A stretch of DNA of 64,000 bases from Rhizophagus irregularis (GCF_026210795.1 NC_089435.1:1-64000), one strand, 5' to 3'. Shown: positions 1 through 13,223, counted from the stretch's first letter. A program made the numbers and translations. Notes: generated by a model not told the origin, from the letters alone.

Positions 1-59
1 AGTGCTAGATAGTTCTCATAGATGGTGATACGCAGGTCAAAATCGAGGCTATCGGTTGC

Positions 60-345
60 ATATCGGGTACCAGATATATGTAGGATATGTATATGATATG
101 TATACGATATGCAACAATTACACACATATCGGGTACCTGATATCTGTAATGTTTATGCAGAAGTTCGGTGATATATATTATAGATATCGTGCACATATTA
201 CACATATATCGGGTAGTATAATATCGGGCACATATCTTATACATGTCGTATAAATATCATATAGATATTGGTCAGTATAATATCGGACACATGTTATATA
301 GATATCGGGTAAATATAGGATACATATCGTACATTTATCTGACAA
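60..345. repeat. Degenerate TATCGGGTACC palindromic repeat
   Basis: About ten imperfect copies of a 20-30 bp unit built on the self-complementary core TATCGGGTACCxGATA are interspersed with TATGATATG-like spacers. The same vocabulary recurs at 12975-13203. Short open frames across it are by-products of the repeat. It may be the end or interior of a non-autonomous element, since the first line carries the string CAGGTCAAAA, which resembles the ends of other elements here. Confidence 0.6.
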
Positions 346-1594
346 TACGATAGATAATTTTTTCATATAATATTATAATTTAATCTGGGCAAAATTATAA
401 TTTCAGATTAATTTTTAATTTTAATTCGGGCTAAAGTAAAATTTTATTACACAAATTTTATTCTTATTTTCAATTAAATTAAAAGTTTTATTGTTTTTTA
501 ATTAATAATAAAAAAGATTACAAAAAAATATATTATTCTATATAGCTATATAAATAATTAGATATCTGTTATCTACAAATGGCGCTTATTTTTATCTGTT
601 TAATATTTAAAAGAAAGAAATAGTATTTTAGTAATAAAGATATTAGTATGAATAATGTATTCGTAAAAGAAAAAGAATAGTATTAAAAAAATGTTAGTAA
701 AAAATGGTTAGTAATAGAAAATGTTATTAGTATGTTTAGTAGTAAAATATATTAGTAAAAACAAACGTTAGTAGGTTAGAAAAAAAGAAAATATAAATAA
801 AAATTAGTAAAAAAATATACCTTTGTATTTATTTCACCTCTTTTTTTGAAGTTTGCTGTTTAAAGAGAAAATAGATTTTGTTAATTATTTTTCTTTAATA
901 AATAAAAAAAATAAATATTTAAATTACCTTGATGTGCGTTACTCTCATATTCTTCTGAAGATATATGATTAGATCTTCTTTTCTTGAGTTTACTATATAT
1001 AAACCAAATTAATTTTTGATTAAATTTTTTTAAAAAGAATGCTTAGATTACCTTGATATGTGTTGCTTCCAAATTCTTTTGATTTAGAGTTTTTTTTCTT
1101 GAATTCGCAGATATAGGATTACCACCTTGACGCACAGTATCAAAAAATGTCCGCCCTTGATGTGGAAGGTACTTAGGAACCACCTCATCTCCCGATTAAT
1201 GAGACCCTAAGTCAGAGGAGGCTAGCCTATCGGGTACAAGTACCCTACAACTTCATCCCTAGGTAGTCAAAAATCTCAGGTGGTTCAGACCACAGCGTCT
1301 TACGTGATTAGTCTTTGGACATGTTGGGATTTGATAAGTGAGAGAAAAAAATACTCCAGCGCCAGCGTTTTGTAAAGAATAATAAAATAATATTTTTAAG
1401 TTAGTTCTTTCTTTATTAAATTTTTGAAAAAGTTTTGTTTCTTAAAATCGTAAAAAAATGCTGGTTGCTACAACTGACGGACAACGACAAATTGTCAGGC
1501 TACCCCCGGACAAAGTAATTGGAAGGCAGAAAATGTCATAAAATATCCAGCCCTATTTCATAACATTTTCCTCCAGGCTAAAGCAAATATTACA

Positions 1595-1765
1595 AAAGAA
1601 ATTGCAAATATATTTAACAAGCAATAGATACGTCGGCCGTTGAAAAATATATTCACACTTCATATTGTAATACCACAGTCTAACAAAGAAAGACAAGAAA
1701 TTGCAAATATATTTAACAAGCAATAAATACATGGCCGTTGAAAAATATATTCACACTTATACCAC
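1595..1765. repeat. Tandem duplication of about 100 bp
   Basis: Two adjacent copies share GAAATTGCAAATATATTT at the start and GTTGAAAAATATATTCACAC at the end. They differ by small indels. No coding potential is seen. Confidence 0.7.
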
Positions 1766-3574
1766 AAAGAAAGACTCAAACCACTATTGTAAAGAAAAAT
1801 ATGAAAAATACGCGTATATCCTATTTTCATACCTTGCTTAACAGTTCCACTATTTATTTAAAAGAGAATTTTCTCTTTTTTGTATGTGGGTAGGGGTACA
1901 TTTTTTCCTTTTTTTTATTCTTTTCTTTTGTATATAGTAGATGAGTATGTCTTACTATATTAAATATATAAACTAAAGTGCCAAAGTATTGTTAATATTG
2001 TAAAAGATAAGTAAAGTATACTTGGATAAAAGAGAAAAGAAGAGACGAACCGTAAAGCGTTAATAAAAGATAAGTAAGAAGAGAAAAGTGTATTTTTGAA
2101 AATAAACAAAAAAAATCGCGCATTAATTTTAGATATCACATGTAATCAAAGCGATTTTAATTGGTTATTAATATACATGCATAAATGTCATGTGATTTTA
2201 GTGACGAAACTGTAAACCTGCGTAATATTACGGTTAAAATATTTTGAAAATTTACGAGACTGTAAACCTGCGTAATATTATTACTATTTGATCGTTAAAG
2301 CTGCGTATGCAGTAGAACGTATACAAGGGCATGTGATACTATTGAATAATCAAAAATAATATTAACACCTTTTCTTTTAAGTTTGGGAAAGCAGATTTTT
2401 TTATTATTTACAATTTTTATGTTAAAAATTAAAGTAAATTCTAATTTTTATTATAACTTAATAAAAAATACACATTTGATACTTGTTCGCTACTATTTTA
2501 CTATAAAATAGTATCCAGCCTAGTACGGCGTGAACGTCAGTATCAGTTACAGCCCAAAAAACGTAAGTCTCCAGCCGATATTTGGTACGACTTCGGGCCT
2601 AGCTATTCACTTAATAAATAAAAAAATAAAAATAATTATCTTCTTCTACGATACGTAGGTAAGTTTCTCCTTCTCCTACGATTGTCACGCGTAACTAAAA
2701 TTGATCAAATTTATCAAATTTAAAATGTGAACGTAAAATAGAATGTAATATTAATTATAAAATTTTATTATAATATAATTACCTGGCCTCTTCCAAAATC
2801 TTGTTCTAAATTCATAATAATATTTTTGGCCAGTACTCATTCACAGCTACTGCCAAATGTGGCAAAAAACTGGCTTTCTGTACAAGTTACAGCAACAGCT
2901 TTTGATCTGGTTTTGGTGAAGTGATGAATTTGAAAAAAAACCAATATTTTTTTGAATTCATTTATAAACATTTTTGGGAGTTTATACAAATCTTTACAAA
3001 AAATATTATATATACGTATTATTGTATTACGCTAATTTAAACCTTTACATGTAAAACATTGGAAGATATCAACACTACTTAGATTTGTTGGTAAAATTGG
3101 AGTAGACAGTAAAATAATAGATATTATATGAGAAAAATTTCAAATAATAAAAAAAACCAAATAAGAAATATACACAAAATATTAAAGATAATTTCTTTTT
3201 TTTTAAATATAATTAAAAAAAAACTTACTAAATACTCGGCTTAATATTTAACCAAATGGTTTGTTTCTCTATAGGAGAAATAGGTTTTTTATAAGAAATT
3301 TTTATATCTTAATAATATATATATATTTATACAATAATATCATTTTGATATTTTTTTGTAAAAATATTATCAATAATACCGGTTGAAGAATATTGTTAAT
3401 ATTGGTCGTGAATCGTCACACTATTGACCAACGGTAACGAAGAATCGGCTGATCGGACTAGTCAATTATGGTTTGTGTGCCAAATGATAATCTTTTTTAA
3501 CTTTTTTCTTTTTTACTTCTTTTTTTTTGTAGATATCGGCTTTTTGGATTGGTAATTTGAACGACCAGGCTCTT

Positions 3575-3800
3575 AAACGAACGAACCAAAATAAAGTTCG
3601 TTCTTTTTCTTTGTTTTTACTTCCAGGGAACGTAATTAACGTTCCCTTTTCTTTTTTAGTGACCTGGACGAACGAACAAGCCGAACACCCAGGAACTTGA
3701 ACGAAACAAAGGTATGTTTCGTTCTTTTTTAGTTTTTACTTCAAGGGAACGTAATTAACGTTCCCTTTTCTTTTTTTAGCGATCTGGACGAACGAACAAA
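3575..3800. repeat. Two tandem units of about 122 bp with palindromic core
   Basis: Two copies of a unit run from TTCGTTC through a pyrimidine tract to GGGAACGTAATTAACGTTCC (a perfect palindrome) and a CTTTTTTTAG acceptor-like end, followed by a GA(C/T)CTGGACGAACGAAC block. The design (pyrimidine tract, TTTAG, short conserved block, palindrome) is the same as in the arrays at 30.3-31.3 and 33.5-34.1 kb. Confidence 0.6.
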
Positions 3801-4025
3801 AAAATTGGTGTATGGCAGTCTGCCAGATGATCAGTAATTGAAAGGGACCAATAAATTAATTAGCATAACGAAAACAATTTTTAAGAGCATTGGATATCAT
3901 TTAAGGATCTTATAGAAAAGGCTTTAATTTTTAGCGGCGCTGAAAATTTTGATGATAGTCATGTATCAATTATTAAGTATTATTTGATTCTTGCATCAAA
4001 TCATACTAATTTTATATAATTACAG

Positions 4026-4102
4026 AGATTTGTTGGGAAGATTTTGAAGCTCCGGAATGGTGCGTACCTATTAAAGCTAATGTATTAACATTTGAATGGG
4101 AC
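4026..4102 (+). other. Exon-like fragment, unknown gene
   Basis: A short open segment (reading ICWEDFEAPEWCVPIKAN and onward to FEWD) is flanked by TATAATTACAG on the left and GTAAGTACC on the right, which look like real splice sites. An upstream piece at about 3943-3982 could be another exon, but I could not join the two in one frame. It may be the remnant of a spliced gene. No family is recognised. Confidence 0.2.
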
Positions 4103-4493
4103 GTAAGTACCAAAATACAAGATATTCAAAATTTTAGAATTACCACAAATATTTTTTGCTTGTAATTCTTATCAAAGTTACAGTTGCTAATAGAGCTCAA
4201 ATTATTAATAATTATACATTTTAAAAATATTCCGCATTAAGTTTAGCATTATTTGAAGACTTTTTTATTTGGTAATACCCTCCCCTTAACTTTTCCTCGC
4301 CACTTTCATAAACGATAATAAACGATTGTGAACAATAATAAGTGATATGATAGATTGAGGGTTGATCGGGTGGTGTGTGTATTAGTGATATTATAATCAA
4401 TGGTGTATAACAAAAAGCTAACAAATGATAATAAAATGATAATGATAATAAATGATAATAAACAATTGTGAAAAAATGATAGAAAATAAAAAC

Positions 4494-5406
4494 TCATTCA
4501 TTATTATCATCATCGACTAAAAAAGGAAAAGAAATTAATAAATTTTGTATTTACGACTAAAAAAGAAAAAAAAAATTAATAAATTTTGTACTTACCATTT
4601 CGATCTTCTGTATTTTGAGTATTCGTATTCGTATTTTGAGTATTCCGGCTCCCACGTGCTATAAAATATTAAGAAAATCAATAAAAATTTATAATTTGAT
4701 TAAACTTTTATACTTTACATACCATTCCTTCTATTGTTTCGTCTGTGTTGAGTTTTATTAACACCAATTGAAGCCTGTACAAACTGATCGTCTAGAAACA
4801 TATTAAATCATATTAAATAAAACAATTTACCTCTTTAATATAATCATTTTGTTGATTATGTAATGTTGTTAGATTTAAAAGTTCTTACCTGGTTTTTCCC
4901 AAAACCGTGTATTCATGACTTCAAAATAAATGGCACCAGCACGGCTTCTTGCCCCTCTCGGATCGTTTGCAATCACTAATAATTGATCCTAAAGTATTAA
5001 GTGTTAAATAAGTATTAAAATTACTATTACAACAAATTTTTATTAATATTTAACTCGCGTGATAACTGGTCACTAATCCATTGAATTTTGTTTGGCACTG
5101 TTTGCCCGAATAATTGCTTCCACACCTCTCATTTACTTTATTCGCAACGGAATTCCAGAATCTTTTTCTACTTCTTCCTGCAATTTGATAATGGTACTCG
5201 AAGTTTCTTGATCTCCGCTGCTCAATCAAAACTGCGATTTGGTCATCCGACCACTCCACCCGGCCGGAAGAATAAGTTATAGTGTCGAAAATGGAGGTAG
5301 TATTGACATTGATGGTATTGGTATCGTTGACGGTGGTTGAATCAGTTGAAGATGAGGACATTGTTTGAAATTTTGTTAAAAAATTGTTTAGAATATTTGG
5401 AAACAT
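4494..5406 (-). CDS. Myb/SANT-like DNA-binding protein, five exons
   Basis: Exons on the minus strand are about 5406-5059, 4988-4889, 4791-4723, 4658-4596 and 4516-4494, and they join in frame to a stop. The start could also be the second Met at about 5361. The first exon has a Ser/Thr/Asn-rich leader, then WSDDQIAVLIEQR, FWNSVANKVNERCG and CQTKFNGLVTSYH, which is the tryptophan-spaced three-helix pattern of trihelix/Myb-SANT-like domains; the domain finishes in exon 2. The tail is Asn/Thr-rich and probably disordered. Three of the four introns have GTAAG/GTATG donors and TTAG/CTAG acceptors. The first works only with a GC donor (GCGAGT). Proteins of this type are transcription regulators or accessory proteins of Harbinger-like transposons. 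Nothing nearby decides between these. Confidence 0.65.
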
Positions 5407-6075
5407 ATTTGATAAAAAAAAATATGTATTGATTATAAAAAAAAATATGTATTGATTATTAATTAGTATTGATTATCAAAAAAATGCGAGAAAGTTCTTG
5501 TAACAATTCTAATTATGCCATTCAATTATCATGATATTACATCATTTCATTTTTTAATTATTAGTACAATTTTTAATGTAACACCATTTCAAAATGATTT
5601 TGTTGATTCATGATATTATATCATAAAATTCACAAAACAGAGAATTCGTAAAACTCCGTCTCTTGTCCATTAAAAGTGATTAAAATGTCGATCTTCCATT
5701 GTTTTCCATCGTACAAAAAAAAAAAATTAGCCATTAAAAGTGATTAAAAATTTTGTAAATTAGGTCCGGTATTATTCTTACGTAAAAATTAACATTTATT
5801 TATTACGACTTACTAATGCGAAAAAAAATTAATTAATTTTATTAATTTTACATCTTGGATTGATTTAATGTTAATTTTCAAAAGTTGAATTAATGTTGAG
5901 CGCGTTAAACGAATTCGTTGAGCAAAAATTATGCTTATGTAATACGCGATTAATAATTTTTCATTTGATGAAAGTCACGAGACATACTATCTTCTTGCTT
6001 ATATTATACACGATTATCACTAAGCTTGAAATGGAAATCAAATGTGTCATCATTTTCTTTATTTGGTGTGGCATA
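5407..6075. other. AT-rich spacer
   Basis: This spacer lies between the Myb/SANT-like gene and the ancestral stop of the Tnp2 relic. It has duplicated short stretches (AAAAAATATGTATTGATTAT twice near 5420-5460; CATTAAAAGTGATTAAAA twice near 5668-5750). A plus-strand open frame from 5893 runs antisense into the transposase and is not considered real. Confidence 0.5.
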
Positions 6076-9000
6076 CTACAAGTTAAATCTTCTATTCAAA
6101 GGTATAATCGACAAATATTTTTGTTTTCCTACCGTAATATTTCTAAATTTTGTAGGCTCGACATAATATCCTATGAACCGCTAACAGGGAATCACAACCT
6201 TCTTGAAAGTATTCAGCTTTCCATAATTCGGTATTTGATATTTCTGGCTCCATAAAACTATGTTTAAACCGAATACTAAAAGAAGGTGCAGGTTTATACC
6301 ACTTGACATATGCTAGGAGGTGAGTTTTCGTTCCTTCTGGAAATCTAAGGGCATGCTCGAAATAATATTGGACTTCACCCGGATAAGTGTCAACTGAATC
6401 ATCATTAGCTGCTTTCCATTTTGCAAATATATTCGCATTTTTTTCATGGCGACCAGAAATCATAGATCCAAATATTTCGGCGCCAATTTGTAGTCTTGCA
6501 TGCTGATTCATATGCAAATCCATAAATCCTAACACATCTTCTTTTTCCTTTTCATATAATATTGCATACCATTCACATAGAAATCCTCGCAACTCCAAAG
6601 GCATAACGACATTGATATATGATGGGTTAAGCATTTGGCCAGGTAATGGTTCAGTGCCATATATTTTGGAAACCATAGACGTATTATGTCTCATGAATAG
6701 AAAATGCTGCAGTTCCTCCCTTTCTGCTGTGATTGCTAAACTTCCTACAGCTTTTTTGGTACAAGAAGATGGAGAGATTCATCTAGAAGGCCAGATGTCC
6801 ATTTACATGATAAGTGATAATCCACCAAAGTGTTTTTAAGAACAATTTTCATTAATTCGGGTTCTATTTGTCGGTTACTATTAGGATATGATCCTAAATA
6901 ACAGGAATTTTTTTTAATAAAGGTACTAAAGACAATTGAAAGACACTGAAGTAAATTTACCTATATATCCATTAAGTCTTTCAAACGGGAAAAGCCAAAA
7001 ACTATATATAGGACCATAATCACGACAGCAATCAGGGATATGAAGTGCGAGATGTATATTGCTTGTTATAAATTCTGGTCCATATGTATATTCTATAAGG
7101 TAGGCCATATCTTTTAACCTCTCTTGCGCCTCCTTCAAATCATCATCTGTAATAAATCTTGCTACTAAAAGATTACAAGCTCGAACAAAATGCCCTAAGA
7201 TCTTTCTATCATTATCATCTAGCATATCCCATAATATAGATGTAGAATAAATCATAATAAAGGTCTTCCATTGATCAGCAGTTAAGTTAGAAAACCCATC
7301 ATTTCCGATTGCAATCTTTGGAGGAATTCTACCAATGTCAGAAGGTAAATCAATATTATCCATTCTGTTTTGTGCTACACGAAGTTGTTCCATAGTTAAT
7401 TTTTTTGGTTTACAAAAATGGATTTGATTATCCATTTTGCAACACCGAGAAAAAGACAATGCATAGGATCCACTACAGCAAATCGTATAGGATCCATGTA
7501 TGGTAGGCGAAGCACTTCAGTCCATCTTATACCATGTACTTTAAAATGTGCTTCTCTGGAGGACTTTGAGTTACATTGCAACCATTCATGAGCATATTGT
7601 CTATGTAATAAAAGATCTGCAGGCTTTGTTACCCATTCATTATAGTCTTGCATTCCTCCGTAATGAGTTTTTCTAAATTCCTCGCTATAAGCTGGTACGT
7701 TTATCACACCTATAGCATTTCATTACTGCAGATCCATGACCAAATAACTTTCGTGTAGCTGGAGTATCAGATGATCCAACAATTAACGCAACTTTTATTT
7801 CTAAACCATTGGAAAATTGGTGAGTTTTTGGTACTTTCCACCCCTTCCAAAGTTCTAATAACTCATCTACAATAGGAGCTAGATAATGATTAATGCGTTC
7901 CAACCCTGCCTCTTTTGGTCCTGGTAAGAAACCCAAATATATAATATTTTCGGGCTTATTCCTTTCTGACCTTGGAAGATTGCAAATAGACGCATAAATA
8001 GCGCCAGTACTATGCTGCGTGTAGGAGAATGGTTGGAACCAATCAAGATTAAGGAGAAGACCTAGATGGGTTGTGGCAGTCTCTGTTGTAAAAAAGGTAC
8101 TACCATCAAATGGAAAATTTTTCCATACCTTACCATCGTAAATATCTGAATAGATATTATTTTCGTTTCTTTGAGTCCCTGATAATTTTAACATGTTCTC
8201 AAAATCTGGTCGTTGATATAAAATGCTCAATTGCTGACGAATGTTTGGCTTAGGATAAACCATGCGAGGTACCACAATTGTTGCATCTTTATTTTTTTGA
8301 GAATGGAAAGTGGATTATTGCATTGGTGATTACGACTTGATATTGGATTATTTGGATACTCTTTATACGGGCAATTCATTATAGCAACTTTTCCTTCTTC
8401 CTTATATGCAATAATATCTTTAACATTATGCAATTTATGGCAATCGGTACATGCAGCTAATTGCATTTTCGGTTGAAAAATGTTTAACCATATTTTTGCC
8501 ATATATAATGAGGTAGGAAAATTTTCAAATTGCAACTTATCAAAGCGCATAAGAATTATATGAAAAAATTTTATTAAGGATTCAAGTGCAATATCAGGCA
8601 ATCGAAATCTTTGTTGAAATTTAAATAGCCATATTATAATCTCAGTATTAATAGAATCACTTAAGCTTTCCACTATAAATGCTTCTTCATTGTCATTGTC
8701 AATCTTAGGAGATGCGAAAAAATCTTCTACATCATCATTCTCCTCTCCTTCATCCACATCATCATTCTCTTCCTCATCCATATTATCTACATCATCATTC
8801 TCCTCTCCTTCATTCACATCATCATTCTCTTCCTCATCCATATTATTTACATCATCATTCTCCTCTCCCTCATCCACATCATCATTCTCTTCCTCATCCA
8901 TATTATTTACATCATCATTCTCTTCCCCCTCATTTATATTATCTACATTATAATTCTCACCAAAATAATTGATTTCATCATTATTTTCATCAATTGTAGG

Positions 9001-9456
9001 TGCTGGAATACGAAAACATGAAGGTTTTGATGAAAATAATGTTATATTTTCTTCAATATATTGGAAAGAAGGACCAGGATGGGAAGAGTCCTGATCTGGA
9101 CTAGATGTACCGGAGTAATTATTTCTTTCTCGCTTTTTTGATATATTCAATTTTATTTCTGTATTTATATATGTATTATTAACAGATGATGTTTTTTTCT
9201 TTCTTATCATGATGGTATTTTCCTGATTTTTTCTAGAATCTTTTGATCTCGATTCCCACAAACTATCATCATACGTATGTTTCTCTTGAGTGCGAGAATC
9301 AACTTCTGCACCTTTGCAACGAGCACAATTGCAAATATACAAATACTTTTTTTTGGGCTTTATTAAATCAGCCACAAAGGTTTCAGAGGTTTCAACTTTA
9401 CGTTTTTTATTACTCTTTATTAATCCAGATACAGAGTTACATTTTTTATTATTCAT
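6076..9456 (-). pseudogene. Tnp2-type (CACTA/EnSpm-like) transposase, copy 1
   Basis: This is a DDE transposase of the Tnp2/Transposase_21 type that would cut and join the ends of a CACTA-like element. The N-terminus has a basic leader, a CNCARCKGAEVDSRTQEKH motif also found in copy 2 at 38.2 kb, and an acidic repeat. A Cys-pair region (CTDCHKL, MNCPYKEYPNNP) precedes the core. Core residues are NLDWFQPF (first Asp), VVDPMHCLFLG (second Asp) and FPFERLNG (Glu). The reading frame breaks at about 8294 (run of seven T), 7700, 7407 (another T run), 6790 and 6160. The intron at 6960-6894 interrupts a Gly codon at the same place as in copy 2. The ancestral C-terminus matches copy 2 and stops at 6076 (RRFNL versus RKYQL). 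Some breaks sit in homopolymers and could be sequence errors, but five breaks make a relic likely. Its partner gene is divergent from 9772. Confidence 0.85.
8735..8945 (-). repeat. Acidic coding repeat in Tnp2 copy 1
   Basis: A 66-bp unit is repeated about three times inside the transposase N-terminus. On the minus strand it encodes (D/N)EGEENDDVNNMDEEENDD. The opposite strand reads as serine- or histidine-rich open frames, which are shadows. The unit count probably varies between copies of the element. Confidence 0.85.
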
Positions 9457-9771
9457 TTTTATTAAAATGTATAAAATATATTTTTTATTCTATCACTTTT
9501 AATAGTTAGTAATCAAGACGTTCAGAAACGAGCTTTTAATAATTCTTATCATACATAAGAATTGCACAAGAATTTTATGAGCGCGTTACTTTTACCTGGT
9601 GAGAATTGCGCAAACGCGTTGCTACCTCTGAGCCCCTTGATCTGCATCCTGAAATCTCTGAAATCATTATAAATTTGCACACAAACAACTTTTCTCGCGT
9701 TCTGAAATCTCTACTTTATACGGGATTTTTTTATTTTACAAAATAACAAAAAGATTTTATACTTCGTAACA

Positions 9772-10952
9772 ATGAATAGTGATAATGTATCATCTAGTGA
9801 TGAATCATCCTCCTCCTCCTCCTCCTCCTCCTCCTCCTCTTCTTCTTCTTCCTTTTCTAAAAGTTCTTATAACACGATAAAAGCAAGTATTTGATTATTT
9901 TATATATTATTTCTGCTTTTATCCTATTTACATTTATCTATTATTTTACAGAAAGAAGTGTTTATTTGGAGCGACTCCGAGCTAAAAGACGTATACAGTA
10001 TTAACTATGAGCTCACATGGGCTGAGCAAAAAGATAACATAGTCACCAAGTTGCTTCCACCACTTTACAAACTCGTAAATAAAAAATATAAAGTCTCAAA
10101 TAGTGATTTATTAAAGATGTTATATGGACGTTGGCGATCTCGCCATCGCGTTAGTAATATTAGAAAGCAAGGGGAAGCCCAAATAAAACGTAACAAAAGA
10201 AGAGCAATGAAGAATTCAAGGATGCAGGATGTAAATTATTTAATTAACAGAAGCTATTAAATTTAGTTTTTTTTTTAAATTAATTATATTGTGCTTTATA
10301 ATTAACATTGTTAGAAAAAAAAGAAGAACAAACGCGGCCAATTACCTAATACAAAACAAAGATAAGTACATTTGCCGATATCCTGAAAAGGATCTAGTTC
10401 AAATTTTAAAAGATTCAGGCTACCATTCCGAAGAATGGGGAGGAAACCGACGAAGATGATGAAGATGATGAAAATAGATGAAGAAGTAGTCGCAAAAAAA
10501 AATTCGATATATATTTATGAAAGATGGTGGAGATCTCCTGCTGTATGTATATTTTATTATTTTTTATCAAAGTATAAACACTAATTTATAGTTTAATTTC
10601 TTTATTTAAGCTTCAACGTTTATTACATAATCGTATTGATCCAACGGTAGAGTTATTAAGGAAAAAACCACCAAACTTAAAATGTAAAAGAGTTCTAGAC
10701 AAAACAGAAACAGTTAGTGTGCCACCTGCCGGCGCACCAAGCTGGTGTTTGAATAGAGAAGCACTTGAAAAATTCAACCGTTTAACCAAAAATATCCCGG
10801 TTTATGATTATGATACTGATGAAAGCATCATTCAAGACAACAATGGTGCCGATGATGATGTTGATAATAACGTCGTAAATAACAAAAATAACAACAAAAG
10901 GAAAAAAAAGAAAAATAAATCTAAATCAAAAAATAAAAAATCAAAAAAATAA
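9772..10952 (+). pseudogene. Divergent partner gene of Tnp2 transposase, copy a
   Basis: Start ATG 9772, 315 bp from the opposite-strand transposase start. Exon 1 (9772-9886) encodes a poly-Ser tract. Intron 9887-9955 then keeps frame into FIWSDSELKDVYSINYELTW. Further exons encode RYPEKDLVQILKDSGYHSEEW, then an acidic stretch, IYERWWRSPA, LQRLLHNRIDPTVELLR and a Lys-rich tail. The order YHS..E / acidic / (Y)xxWRSxx / L..LL.N..D matches copies b (53.4-53.7 kb) and c (63.3-63.97 kb), so this is one family. Copy a has no clean frame through the exon beginning near 10315, and its frame slips at about 10440, so I call it decayed. I do not recognise the domain. The position suggests a TnpA-like accessory protein, but that is inference. 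Confidence 0.55.
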
Positions 10953-12974
10953 ATTTTACAATTATTACACTTTTGCCTAAATAGGTTTATCGTCAAAAAT
11001 ACTAATCAGACTTTAATAAAAATCAGAATTCAAACATTTTCATTTAATTTTTTTAAAAATTGATTGATTAAATTAAAAATATCATGGTTTGATAAAGCTA
11101 TAGATTACAGTTTATTTTTATTAATAAACAAGTTACGGTATTGATTACTTTATTACAGTAACAATTTAATTACGGATAAGGTATTTAATAAGATATCAAA
11201 AACTGATTAATAAAATTTTCTATATTAACATACGATAAATTAGATTAATAAGCTAAATACGATAATATTATTTTTTCAAAAAAATTAAAATGAAAATATA
11301 CACAAATTTTTGTTTTTGGTATGTAAGTCAAATTAAATTACTATATGCTTAAATCATAACTCATAACCCAAAGTTGAGGATTAACCGGGTACCTTGCTTT
11401 AGATTCAGCGACACTTCCCAAGTCAGATGAGGTGCCACAGGTACGCTTTAAGAAAACTCGCTATGATAATAAGGATAAGTATATTCGAAAATACCAGATA
11501 TGAATAAACATAGGATACGATGAATAATCTCAAATAGAAAAATAAAAAATAAAAAAATAAAATAAAATAAAATAAAAATATAAAAAATAAAATAAAATAA
11601 AAAAAATATTTTCAATTAGACAAAGCATCCTCGTTCCTTCCTGGAATTCTCATTTGACTAAATTATTATTGTTTGTAATTTGATCCATTTGAATCCACCA
11701 TAAATTGCCAGACAGGGCGAACCCTTATTAGACAATTATAGCTTCATCACCAAATGGCTGCGATGTGTTTAATGATATGGCAACCTGTTTAATTCATTTT
11801 TAAATGAGCAAACGTGGCCATAAAACTCATTAAAAAGGTAGGCTACAGAGTGCAATGCAACCTACCTAACCTAACAAGTAGGTCTAAGGGTTAGGGAATA
11901 AAATACACCCTAAACCCATGCAGTTGGTATGGAAATAAAAGTTTACAAACGGAAGTTTCAGACTGTGCCTGACGACAAAATGGGTGAGGTGCAATCAGGA
12001 CTTTTTCCTCTAATCCAGCCCGGAATTATAGAGGCAACATTGTTATCGTACAAAGCACATCGACGAAAACGTCTCTCAAAGAAATTAATCAATAAAGAGT
12101 ATACTTGGGCAATAGCCGATCTTCATCGTCACCCTATAAACTCCAAAAGGACAGGGATCAGCGCAGGCATTTTGGCTTACGTATCTCTTTAAAGATTAAT
12201 TAAATTGAAAGATAGGATCCAAATTCAATATGACTGAATCGATCGCCTCCGGTTATCAAACTTCCATCAGAAGTGATCGCTAGAATCAAAGATACCAATA
12301 ATCACCCTTATCAGTAACGATCGAACTAAAGATGTTAGAGAAATAAAATCCGTCATTTATATGGAATTAGTTTGTATTACAATTTTATTACGATTTGGGT
12401 AAAAAAAATATCTCCTTAAAATTTATTTTTTTTCAGGTATCCTGGCTATATGGAAAGATTCCTAATATGGTAATAGTACAATACACCTTATACGCCATTT
12501 TGCAAATTCAGTGTAATAGTTTACAAAGAAAAAAAGGGGAACGTATTTATTTTTTTGCCATGAGAAATTTAATTACAATAAGTGGATTTCAGAAAATCGC
12601 GGTAATTTGAATAATTTGTATATGCTTTTGATAACGGGTTTGAAGTTTAGGTATTCTCTGGCCGCACTCTTGTATTACTATGATCACTGAGAGTTGGCTT
12701 ATATAATAATCTTATCATTCAATATTTCCTAAAAAAGTAAATAAACATCATCTATTTATAAGTATTCATGATTTGGAAAAACTCCGTATGAAGTTGTGAA
12801 GATAAATGATACTTGGATCAAGCACTCCATAGCAATTATCTTTTTTCGTACACTGTATTACATTTTTACAAAGTACAAAGCGTACAAAGCCAATACCAAA
12901 TAGACAGAAATCAGTAGCTGTTTTCTATACTACGATAATATTAAATAAACACACAAATTTTTTTAAAGATCGTA
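10953..12974. other. Intergenic, low-complexity DNA with one doubtful ORF
   Basis: AT-rich DNA contains an (AAAATA)n tract at about 11530-11610. An 87-codon ORF at 11929-12192 (+) starts MEIKVYKRKFQTVPDD and is rich in basic residues. It has no recognised domain and no splice context, so I do not call it a gene. At about 11883-11922, GGGTTAGGG and, 14 bases on, CACCCTAAACCC face each other as a short inverted pair. Confidence 0.4.
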
Positions 12975-13203
12975 CAAATATCGGTGACCGATATATATTA
13001 GATAACGGATCGGTGACTAATAGTTTGGATATCGGACACTTGGTAATTTACATTTTTTTAACCATATTTGAAATTTGCGCATTATGTGACAAATCGGGTA
13101 CCCGATATGTTGTTAATATGTAAAAATTCCCGATATGTACCTAATTAGTCACCGATATATAGGTACCCGATATGTGTGAGATAGATCGTTTTTTGACCTG
13201 TGT
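12975..13203. mobile_element. Non-autonomous palindromic element (TATCGG/GGTACC vocabulary)
   Basis: The segment consists of inverted copies of ATATCGGTGACCGATAT and ATCGGGTACCCGATATG and ends in TTTTTTGACCTGTG. That end reads CACAGGTCAAAA on the other strand, close to the CACAGGTCGAAAAG end of the foldback element at 32866 and to the CACTGGTCGAAAT ends of the CACTA element at 34214. I infer a small relative of these families, inserted in or next to the 3' end of the Plavaka relic. The left boundary is not certain. Confidence 0.4.
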
Positions 13204-13223
13204 TATCGATGATTTGTGGTGGT

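Larger units (their letters stand above)
346..4493. other. AT-rich intergenic stretch, no convincing gene
   Basis: This 4.1-kb stretch is dominated by A/T runs. I see no complete gene. A more balanced segment at about 1125-1340 has no reading frame I recognise. Two duplications (1595-1765 and 3575-3800) and one exon-like piece (4026-4102) are listed separately. A short direct duplication containing CTGTAAACCTGCGTAATATTA occurs at about 2208-2282. Confidence 0.5.

Noticed and set aside
5..366. Three overlapping short ORFs on both strands
   Set aside because: They are translations of the TATCGGGTACC repeat with Tyr/Ile-rich periodic sequence and have no independent support.
2510..2610. Possible tRNA or structured RNA
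   Set aside because: No acceptor stem or T-arm consensus could be paired.
5893..6255. 120-codon plus-strand ORF
   Set aside because: It overlaps the antisense of the transposase C-terminus, which is matched by copy 2 in the other orientation.
8690..8972. Ser-rich and His-rich plus-strand ORFs
   Set aside because: They are the antisense of the acidic repeat in the Tnp2 transposase.
11883..11922. Interstitial telomere repeat
   Set aside because: There is only one GGGTTAGGG and one CCCTAAACCC, which is too short and inverted; coincidence or fold-back is more likely.
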